Positions 1 through 6,064 of a stretch of 41,196 bases of DNA are shown here, in pieces. The position numbers were made by a program, and so were the translations under genes. Source of the stretch: an uncultured Halanaerobiales bacterium (GTDB lineage Bacteria > Bacillota > Halanaerobiia > Halanaerobiales > M55B127); assembly GCA_913055675.1 (NCBI GenBank), contig CAJXKY010000019.1, positions 1 through 41,196 of the forward strand, read 5' to 3'. Under the pieces are notes generated by a model. The model ran no database searches. It saw only the letters and a program-made list of their open reading frames with translations, and was not told where the DNA came from. Position 1 is the stretch's first letter. Every line of letters starts with the position of its first letter.

Positions 1-41
1 CGGAGTTAGTTAAGTGTCATATGCAGTAGGCTAACCATCTA

Positions 42-281
42 CTAATGCCTGTAGGTAGATGGGACATTTACAGGATAGCAGTACCTGATCCTGTCTGTTG
101 GAGCTGGTACTGTGAATACCAAAAAACAGACTACGTTCGTAGAAACTGAGGGATGAGCTATACAGTACGTGGGTTCTTCTTCCTCGCCACCACCTCCACC
201 ACTTGAAGCAGCTAAAGTCAATGGAGCTAATATTAAGCTGAAAACCACTAATATAATTAAGATTAAAGATATATTTCTCAT
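42..281 (-). CDS. Small exported Gly/Glu-rich protein, function unknown
   Basis: This 79-residue protein starts at ATG 281 (minus strand) behind a strong AAAGGAGGT site, which decides the start. Residues 1-24 form a classic signal peptide: a short charged N-terminus, a run of about 17 hydrophobic residues, then a small-residue site after LTLAA. The exported part begins with two serines, five glycines and four glutamates, and then has three scattered cysteines. I recognise no family. No terminator is visible downstream because the window begins there. The coding strand is richer in G+C than the flanking DNA, which could mean strong expression or acquisition. It could be a secreted peptide or a bacteriocin-like precursor, but nothing in the sequence proves either. 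The start signal and signal peptide make it a credible gene. Confidence 0.6.
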   Translation of the reverse strand: MRNISLILIILVVFSLILAPLTLAASSGGGGGEEEEPTYCIAHPSVSTNVVCFLVFTVPAPTDRIRYCYPVNVPSTYRH

Positions 282-938
282 TATATGTACCTCCTTTCAA
301 AAAATATTATTATTAAATTCGTTTAATTTATTTTACCATACACTTCTTGAATCTGTTTTTAAAATATTTCCAAAAAATAACGAATAAATCTAGATTAAGT
401 TTATTATGATTTTTTTTATAATTTGATAGAGGTATAATTTATTTAACATAACATCTTAGGAGTTATTAAAAATAAGACAGTGAGCAACACTGTTATGATA
501 TTATTTTTCAAATTATTTTACTCTTAATGTGGCATATATTGTTTAACAAAGTTTTAATAAATATCCCAAATGCTTCTAGTTAAAATGATAATCCTAGTGC
601 TGTTGAAGAATATATTGAAAATATTATTAGTGATAATGTATGTCAGCATTCTGGGTTGCGAATATCGAAAAGTAAAAGACAGAAAGTAAAGAGCTTACAA
701 TAGAAGAACATGATAATTATATAATTATCATACATACGAGAAAATATTAATACTTTTGCAATTATAATAGGGGATAGCGTTCCTCCTTTATTAAATACAG
801 CATTCTGAGTTAGAATAAGTATTAACAAAGAATGAAAATAAGATTACTATTTGTAAAATTCTTTTATAGAAGATCAATACAAAATTAAAAAGAAAATAAA
901 AGTAGAAAAGAAAAATTAACTAAAAATAGTGTTACTAA
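282..938. other. Gene-poor AT-rich stretch beside the group II intron
   Basis: No convincing gene is present. Open frames are short, lack SD sites and contain many stops. The stretch holds the leader of the small exported gene (minus strand), a 22-bp palindrome near 710-731, and two partly similar copies of a CAGCATTCTG segment near 646 and 800. It looks like decayed accessory DNA. Its right edge is the 3' exon of the group II intron. Confidence 0.5.
710..731. repeat. 22-bp perfect palindrome
   Basis: The half-site ATGATAATTAT is followed directly by its exact reverse complement, with no loop. No gene or promoter is clearly attached. A dimeric-protein binding site is possible, but in such AT-rich DNA a chance palindrome cannot be excluded. 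Confidence 0.4.
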
Positions 939-1010
939 ATAGAGTAGGACCAGCTTTTCAGCTGGGACCTCTCGTCAAACTGCACGTACGGTTCTCCCGT
1001 ATACAGCTTA
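939..1010 (-). ncRNA. Group II intron domains V and VI with branch-point adenosine
   Basis: Domain V (about 1008 down to 977) begins with the catalytic AGC triad. It folds as a lower stem AGCUGUA/UGCAGUUU, a two-base bulge, and an upper stem UACGG/CCGUA with a GNRA-like loop. Domain VI follows: AGAGG pairs with CCU and CUCU around the hairpin CCAGCU-GAAA-AGCUGG, leaving one bulged A opposite position 945. That A is seven bases from the 3' end, the usual distance for the lariat branch point. Confidence 0.85.
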
Positions 1011-1082
1011 CTGCTACCGTTGCCCCATCACAAGGAGTAAGTCATCATCCCTATGTCACCATAGGTGTATATTTTACTTCTT

Positions 1083-2267
1083 TCAGGACAATGTGGTAAG
1101 TAGTGAAACTAATCCCTTCTTCTGTAATACAGAAGTGGGGATTCTTTTGTTTTGATTTTTAACTGCTTTCTTTTCCTCCATATATGATCTAGTACGCATT
1201 CTTATCCATCTGTCTAACTTAACAAAGAGGGTCTTAACATTTCCATGACCGTAGTAATTGCCCCAACCCCGGATTTTTTCATTTAACCATTTGATTATCT
1301 TTTCAACATCCCAGGGTTGTTGTCTTCCAGTCACTTCTCTTATCTTGTCCTTGAATTTTTCTAAGGCACTCTTTTTCGGCCTCTTGTATCTCCAGGCAAC
1401 AAATTCAAAACCTAAAAATACAAACCCTTCTCCAAAGTTAGTTATCTTAGTTTTCTCCGGATGCAGTTCAAGCTTGAGCTTATCCCTTACGATTTCTTCG
1501 ATTACTTCCAACGCTCTTTTAGCTTTCCTTTTTGACTTGGTCAGTACTACAAAATCATCCGCAAAACGAACTAGTTTGTAGCCTCTTTTGACCAGTATCC
1601 TATCCATCTGATGTAGATAGATATTTGCTAAAAGCGGCGATATAACTCCGCCCTGAGGGGTTCCCTTACTGGTCGGTTGGTTGATTCCTTCCGTCATGAC
1701 TCCAGCTGTCAACCATGACTTGATAATACCTAAAACCCAACCATCTGTAATCTCTTCTCGGATAAACTCAATTAGTAGTTCATGACCTATATTATCAAAG
1801 TATCCTTTAATATCTGCATCCACTACCCACTTGTAGCCCTGCTCTCTATATTCTTCTACCTGATTTATGGCACCTATCTGTGACCTGCCTGGTCTAAAGC
1901 CATATGAACAGTCACAGAATACCTCTTCGTATATCGGCTCTAGTACTTCCTTAACTGATTTCTGGGCTATTCTATCTTTTACAGTGGGAACTCCTAAGGG
2001 ACGTTCACTGCCGTCACTTTTCGGTATATATACCCTCAGTACCGGTGATGGCTGATAAGTACCATTCTGTAATTGCCTGTGTAATTCCCTCATATTAAAC
2101 TTATACTTCTCATTAAATTCGTCGGTCGATACTCCATCTATACCAGCACTACCACCATTTGTGATAACTTCCTTGGCAGCTTTATCCATGTTCCATTTGT
2201 CCACTATCTTATCCCTTAAGGTGTAGTATCTGTCTATCGGCACTTGCTCACCTACAACTTCCTTCAC
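1083..2267 (-). CDS. ltrA: Group II intron reverse transcriptase/maturase
   Basis: The 394-residue intron-encoded protein catalyses reverse transcription during retrohoming and helps its intron fold and splice. It has the finger/palm blocks of group II enzymes: GTPQGGVISPLLANIYLH, the catalytic FADD box (F235-A-D-D238, the YxDD position) and the downstream FLGFEF block. Residues from about 290 to 394 form the maturase (domain X) region. There is no HNH endonuclease or zinc domain at the C-terminus, and the length suits En-minus proteins. The start is a GTG with only a weak SD, as is common for genes inside intron domain IV. No frameshift or lost catalytic residue is visible. Confidence 0.93.
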   Translation of the reverse strand: MKEVVGEQVPIDRYYTLRDKIVDKWNMDKAAKEVITNGGSAGIDGVSTDEFNEKYKFNMRELHRQLQNGTYQPSPVLRVYIPKSDGSERPLGVPTVKDRIAQKSVKEVLEPIYEEVFCDCSYGFRPGRSQIGAINQVEEYREQGYKWVVDADIKGYFDNIGHELLIEFIREEITDGWVLGIIKSWLTAGVMTEGINQPTSKGTPQGGVISPLLANIYLHQMDRILVKRGYKLVRFADDFVVLTKSKRKAKRALEVIEEIVRDKLKLELHPEKTKITNFGEGFVFLGFEFVAWRYKRPKKSALEKFKDKIREVTGRQQPWDVEKIIKWLNEKIRGWGNYYGHGNVKTLFVKLDRWIRMRTRSYMEEKKAVKNQNKRIPTSVLQKKGLVSLLTTLS

Positions 2268-3031
2268 GACTTACCAGTCTTTAACTCAATAATCCAGTCC
2301 ATTAACCCCTGTTCTTCATGATATTACCAGCTGCGTTTTAGGAGTCCAATCGCACCTGCCGGTATACCACTACTCAGGTCGTAGTATTTCTGCCCTTCTT
2401 TGCCTCCGGTTTTTCTTTCCCTTAAACACCATCCGGCAAACTCACTGACTTCTATCAGTGTCTAAACCACTTAACAGTTAACAAACCACTCTTATCTTGT
2501 CTCCAACTTCGGATAACATCGGTATCCTTCACTCCAGTTGGCTTTCTCCTCTTACAAGTCACTTTGTAGTCCTCGGACCAACTATCAACACTATTATGAT
2601 ACCTTCTGACTACTGATGTAGCATCACTTTGGTTTTCCCTTTAGGGGTTATACCTCCGTTTACTTCACCCAGTCTGAGTAAAGACTCATCAGTTAATCCC
2701 TCGGTCAATTCAAAAGCCACTCTCTTTTGGACCATTCCAACCCTAATCACATCTTGTTATCCTGCCTGGGCACCCTCGTTGTCAAGCACCTATCGGTACT
2801 CTCTTCTCCCCAGGTAGGCGTAGAACTTCCCCGTTTTTGTGGCGGGTTGCCATAACAAAATGCCACCTCTGGTTCACATAATGTTTTGGACTAGTCCTCC
2901 CCTCAGACTCTTCAGATTCTACCTCACGATAGACACCCTGTCATTGTTGGGTTCACATACCGATACGACTAAAACAGCATGGGTAGGATTCTAATTCCAC
3001 CTACTATCTTTTAAATTTACGAGGCACACAC

Positions 3032-3066
3032 AAAAAAATAGTAGCTTCATATAACTATGAAACTAC
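3032..3066 (-). terminator. Rho-independent terminator that served as the intron target
   Basis: On the minus strand an 11-bp stem (arms 3056-3066 and 3041-3051, one G-U pair) with a four-base loop is followed by seven T that run straight into the intron 5' end. The gene it once terminated is no longer recognisable upstream. Confidence 0.8.
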
Positions 3067-3471
3067 TTAAATTAGAAATGTTGAGCTACAGTTTGGAGAT
3101 GATGATAATAAACCGTATTTAGCAATTAATATTTTTTAGAAGAGGTTTGTGTTTGTAAATAGAGGGCAACTATACTTATCTTAATGCTAAAATATATAGT
3201 GGTAAAAGAAGGCCTCTTTTAAAAATAGTGGAACTACCCAAGTTGATTTAGATCTAATTGCAAAGAAATATTAATGCAAAAATAGGATAGACAGCTATTA
3301 AAAAAGCTAATTCTACTTATCGAACAAAAAAAATTAAATCAACAATGAAAATATATACATATGGATTATTTAAAATATACTTTTAAAAGGAGATATTAAT
3401 AATATCCAGAATATTACATATAGAAACAAATAATTACAATAATTTTATAAGAAAGAAGGAGGTATTATTAA
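3067..3471. other. Non-coding stretch with possible decayed coding remnant
   Basis: No intact gene is present. On the plus strand, 3185-3380 can be read as discontinuous protein-like pieces (for example AKIYSGKRRPLL, then VDLDLIAKKY in another frame) broken by stops and frame changes. This suggests a decayed gene, perhaps the helix-turn-helix end of a recombinase, but the match is too weak to name it. The right end carries the SD site of the next gene. Confidence 0.35.
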
Positions 3472-3774
3472 TTGGGAGAGCATTTTGATGAAAAAGAGAT
3501 AAAAGGGAAGTTACATAATTATACTGAACAATTAGTGTTTGAAAAATTAGATGAATTATTAAATCAAGAAGAGTACAAAAATGTTTGCAGTTGTGAGAAA
3601 TGTATATTAGATATGTGCACATATGCTTTAAATCGATTATCACCGCAGTATGTTGTTTCTCATAAGGGAGAGGTTTATACAAAAATAAAAGATTTTAATC
3701 AACAATCCAAAGTGGATGTAATGTCAGTAGTGGCAAAGGCAATCGAAGTAGTAAAAAATAATCCTCATGATTAA
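3472..3774 (+). CDS. ComFB-family protein (possible c-di-GMP receptor)
   Basis: This 100-residue protein matches the late-competence ComFB family. It has an N-terminal helix (LHNYTEQLVFEKLDELL), the cysteine cluster CSCEKC followed by ILDMCTYALNRLSPQYVVS, and a conserved lysine-rich middle. The start is TTG 3472, chosen because AAGGAGG lies nine bases upstream and no ATG fits. Family knowledge: ComFB was named from the Bacillus comF operon, and ComFB-domain proteins have since been reported to bind c-di-GMP. Context supports a signalling role here, since tandem c-di-GMP riboswitches begin about 80 bp downstream and an HD-GYP protein follows. No comFA or comFC neighbour is present, so a competence role is not suggested. 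The family is fairly certain; ligand binding by this copy is inference. Confidence 0.8.
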   Translation: MGEHFDEKEIKGKLHNYTEQLVFEKLDELLNQEEYKNVCSCEKCILDMCTYALNRLSPQYVVSHKGEVYTKIKDFNQQSKVDVMSVVAKAIEVVKNNPHD

Positions 3775-3806
3775 TAAAAACAATAAAAAACACAGTATCC
3801 AAATTA

Positions 3807-3835
3807 TTGCAATATTTCTAATAATATGTTATATT
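3807..3835 (+). promoter_or_regulatory. Promoter of the riboswitch-peptide transcript
   Basis: TTGCAA (3807-3812), a 17-base spacer and TATATT (3830-3835) place the transcript start near 3842, just before aptamer 1. This gives a 5' leader of about 265 nt for a 73-codon gene. Confidence 0.6.
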
Positions 3836-3854
3836 AAAGATAGATAAATAAATA

Positions 3855-3957
3855 GTTCCTAAGAACGAAAAGGTAATCTTTACTGAAAAGTAAAGAGCGC
3901 AAAGCTACGGAACCTAAAGTTTTAATACTATGGTTGCCGAGCTGCCGAAGCAGGAAC
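3855..3957 (+). ncRNA. c-di-GMP-I (GEMM-I) riboswitch, aptamer 1
   Basis: P1 is GUUCCU (3855-3860) with AGGAAC (3952-3957). Inside it lie the core AGGUAAU, a seven-base-pair stem (3878-3884 with 3889-3895) capped by a GAAA tetraloop, the conserved AGCGCAAAGC, and a second arm containing CCUAAA (3913-3918) and UAUGG (3929-3933). Those two strands are the 11-nt receptor for a GAAA loop, as in canonical c-di-GMP-I aptamers. The 3' part GCCGAGCUGCCGAAG also fits the family. A guanine precedes the UAAU core where c-di-GMP-selective members have G20 and cGAMP-selective ones have A. A terminator follows at 3971. Confidence 0.85.
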
Positions 3958-3970
3958 AGGATTTTACCCT

Positions 3971-4004
3971 GTCTCTTGTTTAATTAAAGAGGCATTTTTA
4001 TTTT
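3971..4004 (+). terminator. Intrinsic terminator between the two riboswitch aptamers
   Basis: GUCUCUU (3971-3977) pairs with AAGAGGC (3987-3993), with a nine-base loop, and is followed by AUUUUUAUUUU. It lies inside the leader and so would end transcription before the peptide gene. Aptamer 1 is the obvious controller, but no clear antiterminator strand for this stem was found. The terminator may therefore work as a partial attenuator. Confidence 0.65.
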
Positions 4005-4013
4005 GATTCTGTT

Positions 4014-4099
4014 CCTCCAGTAGGGTAAATCCATCGCGAGGTGGAGACACAAAGCCACGGGTCAGTAATTATAAACTGATAGCCGGGTTACAGAGGAGG
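4014..4099 (+). ncRNA. c-di-GMP-I (GEMM-I) riboswitch, aptamer 2, with SD-sequestering P1
   Basis: This is a second full aptamer: core AGGGUAAAUCC, a stem with a GCGA tetraloop (4031-4044 region), the conserved GACACAAAGCCACGGGUC, an arm UCAGU/ACUGA, then AGCCGGGUUAC. P1 forms from CCUCC (4014-4018) with GGAGG (4095-4099), plus GUA (4020-4022) with UAC (4089-4091). GGAGG is the SD of the ATG at 4107. Ligand-stabilised P1 would therefore block translation, giving an OFF switch. The G before the UAAA core predicts c-di-GMP rather than cGAMP as ligand. Confidence 0.85.
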
Positions 4100-4106
4100 G
4101 GAAAAA

Positions 4107-4328
4107 ATGTTAAAACGCTCTATGGTATTAGTTATGGTTCTTGTATTAGTACTTTCTTTTTCTGTAGTAGCTTTAGCAGAAGAAAAAGCACCTAAAAATA
4201 ATTCAGGTGTTCAGATTCATGTCGAAATTGAAGATGAAGATGGAGATTACATTCTTATTGGTGATGCACTAGGTAATAAAACAGCCAAAGAAAATAATCC
4301 TAATCCTATTCGTGTAGCGGGTAGCTAA
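4107..4328 (+). CDS. Exported small protein controlled by c-di-GMP riboswitches
   Basis: This 73-residue protein has a clear signal peptide: positively charged MLKR, a long Val/Leu run, then a likely cut after VALA near residue 24. The mature part of about 49 residues is acidic in the middle (EIEDEDGD) and ends in a polar, proline-containing tail. It has no cysteine and no recognised domain. The start ATG 4107 follows GGAGGGG, which is also the 3' strand of aptamer 2 P1. The product is unknown. Small exported proteins behind c-di-GMP switches are often surface or matrix components made in one lifestyle only, and that is the working guess. It is transcribed alone and ends at a strong terminator shared with the convergent HD-GYP gene. 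Confidence 0.85.
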   Translation: MLKRSMVLVMVLVLVLSFSVVALAEEKAPKNNSGVQIHVEIEDEDGDYILIGDALGNKTAKENNPNPIRVAGS

Positions 4329-4361
4329 TATTTAAATTTAAATGGAAATTATTTATAATTG

Positions 4362-4421
4362 CTTATACTTTTCATCACTTTGAATTAAAATATTCAAAGT
4401 GATGAAAGTATAAGTTTTTTT
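4362..4421. terminator. Long bidirectional terminator
   Basis: An almost perfect inverted repeat of about 23 bp per arm (4362-4385 and 4391-4414, one base unpaired) is followed by seven T on the plus strand. It lies between the convergent peptide gene and HD-GYP gene. A-rich flanks on the other side make it plausible in both directions. Confidence 0.85.
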
Positions 4422-4438
4422 ATTTGAAGAATCCATTT

Positions 4439-5818
4439 TTAAAAAAGTCGTTTTACTGCTTTTGAAAAAGCCTCAACGACTTTTGGAGAGAACTGTTTAC
4501 CTTTTTCTGACTTTATTTCTTGGATTGCTTCTTCTTTTGTTAGAGCTCTTTGATAAGGCCTTTCATATATCATAGCATCAAAAGCATCTGCTACGCTTAA
4601 GATCTGGGCTTCCAGCAATATTTCATCACCTTGTAAACCTTGAGGATATCCACTTCCGTCCCATTTTTCATGGTGTTGATAAATAATTTTTGCTACTCTT
4701 CTCAAATTTCTAGTTGTAAAATGATCTAGTATTATTTTCTTACCCCATAAAGTATGTTTTTTCATAGTTTTCCATTCTTCATCTGTTAAACTACTAGGTT
4801 TTTGTAATATCTCTGCAGGAATTTTTGCTTTTCCAATATCATGCAGAAAAGAAGCATACCCTAAATAAAATATTTTTTTCTCTTCTAGATCTAATTCCTC
4901 AGCGATTAAACTACTTAATTTTTGTAATCTCATACAATGTTCATTAGTTTCTACATCCTTTTCAGCTACTTTCCTATTTAAAGATAACAATTCATTTATT
5001 CTTTTTTGTTCATTAGCAAAGATTGGTGTAGATGTAATATATAAAAGAGTTGTGGCTTTTAGGGTTTTAAAATATTTTTCTTCTTTACCACTTCTAGCAG
5101 CTATTGAATCGCCAGGAACAAGAGTTAAATCTTCTTTTTCATTATATATTTTACCTTCAAGGATATAAAACAACTCAAAATTATCCTTGTTGCCTCCGGT
5201 AATTTGGAAAGTTTTTTCTGGAGCAATTTTTTGCCTAATAATTTCTAAATTATCATTTTTAGTTATCAAATAAAGTTGTGTAGAGTCTTTTTCAACTTTA
5301 TCAATATATTCATCTTTTTTATTAATCATAACATTGTCAGGGTAAGTGGGAAATTCAAACCTATGATTTTTATCTTTAGATCCTTTTGTGTTGTGTATTA
5401 AAAAATCTATAAGTTCTTCGAAATTATTACCATTTTGCGGCCATTGAGCAAATGATTTATCAATATTTAATCCTAAGTTTTCATTATTAATTTTAAATGT
5501 GTTTTTCTCTAATTTATCATATAATTTTGTGGTATATTTTTTTAAGTTCTCATTCTTTGTGAATATTAAAATTTTATCTTTTTCTAATTGATAAAGTTCG
5601 TCTTCTTTTTCTAAATATTTATTTAAATAAGAAACAATATCATTGACCAATTTTATTCGTTCAGAATAATTAGGATTTAATTTAGTTAAATCAAAAGAAA
5701 ACAAGATTAATCCAAATGAATTCATTTTTTTATTTTTTATAATTTTATTTAAACGATCGTAAAGTATATTTAAGCTTTTTATTTTTTTAGGTGAATTGTT
5801 TTTATTAGGTGTTTTCAT
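4439..5818 (-). CDS. Cupin/HD-GYP protein, probable c-di-GMP phosphodiesterase
   Basis: The 459-residue cytoplasmic protein has three parts. Residues 30-165 resemble a degenerate GGDEF domain in which the signature loop reads LEKDK, so it cannot be a cyclase. Residues about 195-265 form a cupin/cyclic-nucleotide-binding-like fold (FYILEGKIY...LVPGDS). Residues about 280-455 are an HD-GYP hydrolase with HD at 326-327 (HDIGK), HH near 383, GYP at 390-392 and the DAFDAM motif. HD-GYP enzymes hydrolyse c-di-GMP to pGpG or GMP. All metal ligands expected for activity appear present. It converges on the riboswitch-controlled peptide gene, which fits a local c-di-GMP role. The start ATG has AAGGGGAG upstream. 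What the cupin senses is unknown. Confidence 0.88.
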   Translation of the reverse strand: MKTPNKNNSPKKIKSLNILYDRLNKIIKNKKMNSFGLILFSFDLTKLNPNYSERIKLVNDIVSYLNKYLEKEDELYQLEKDKILIFTKNENLKKYTTKLYDKLEKNTFKINNENLGLNIDKSFAQWPQNGNNFEELIDFLIHNTKGSKDKNHRFEFPTYPDNVMINKKDEYIDKVEKDSTQLYLITKNDNLEIIRQKIAPEKTFQITGGNKDNFELFYILEGKIYNEKEDLTLVPGDSIAARSGKEEKYFKTLKATTLLYITSTPIFANEQKRINELLSLNRKVAEKDVETNEHCMRLQKLSSLIAEELDLEEKKIFYLGYASFLHDIGKAKIPAEILQKPSSLTDEEWKTMKKHTLWGKKIILDHFTTRNLRRVAKIIYQHHEKWDGSGYPQGLQGDEILLEAQILSVADAFDAMIYERPYQRALTKEEAIQEIKSEKGKQFSPKVVEAFSKAVKRLF

Positions 5819-5898
5819 AATTCTTAAACTCCCCTTATCTTCAATTTATGAAATTTAACATCTTTTATTATCATTGGATTAAATCATTTCTATTTTTC

Positions 5899-5927
5899 AT
5901 TATATAACAGATTAGAGTAGACGACAA
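5899..5927 (-). promoter_or_regulatory. Promoter of the HD-GYP gene
   Basis: On the minus strand TTGTCG (5927-5922), a 17-base spacer and TATAAT (5904-5899) sit about 80 bp before the start codon. Confidence 0.55.
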
Positions 5928-6064
5928 ATATATATATACTAAATGTACTATATATAAGTAAATATTTAAAGGAAAAATGGTACTATAATAGAATTATAAA
6001 AATATACAGAGGAAATTAATCTGAATTATTTTGTTAATACGAAAACTTTAAAGGGGATGGTTTT

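Larger units (their letters stand above)
939..3031 (-). mobile_element. Complete group II intron (probably class IIC) inserted in a terminator U-tract
   Basis: The element reads on the minus strand. Its 5' end is GTGTG at 3031, matching the GUGYG consensus, and its 3' end is ...CTCTAT at 939. It has a long structured 5' part (about 2268-3031, domains I-IV), a reverse transcriptase/maturase gene and a domain V/VI tail. Its G+C content is clearly higher than the flanking DNA. The 5' exon ends in a terminator hairpin plus seven T, the target recognised by class IIC introns. The encoded protein also lacks an endonuclease domain, as class C proteins do. Removing the intron restores a continuous T-tract. 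The RNA and protein parts both look intact, so the intron may be active. Class assignment is inference from the target site and protein architecture. Confidence 0.85.

Noticed and set aside
643..828. Minus-strand frame of about 60 codons
   Set aside because: No SD, low-complexity hydrophobic translation, and it crosses the 22-bp palindrome.
1258..1581. Plus-strand open frame opposite the RT gene
   Set aside because: It mirrors conserved RT codons on the other strand; no SD or protein family.
2629..2817. Open frame on the plus strand inside the intron 5' region
   Set aside because: It is antisense to structured intron RNA, has no SD and matches no family.
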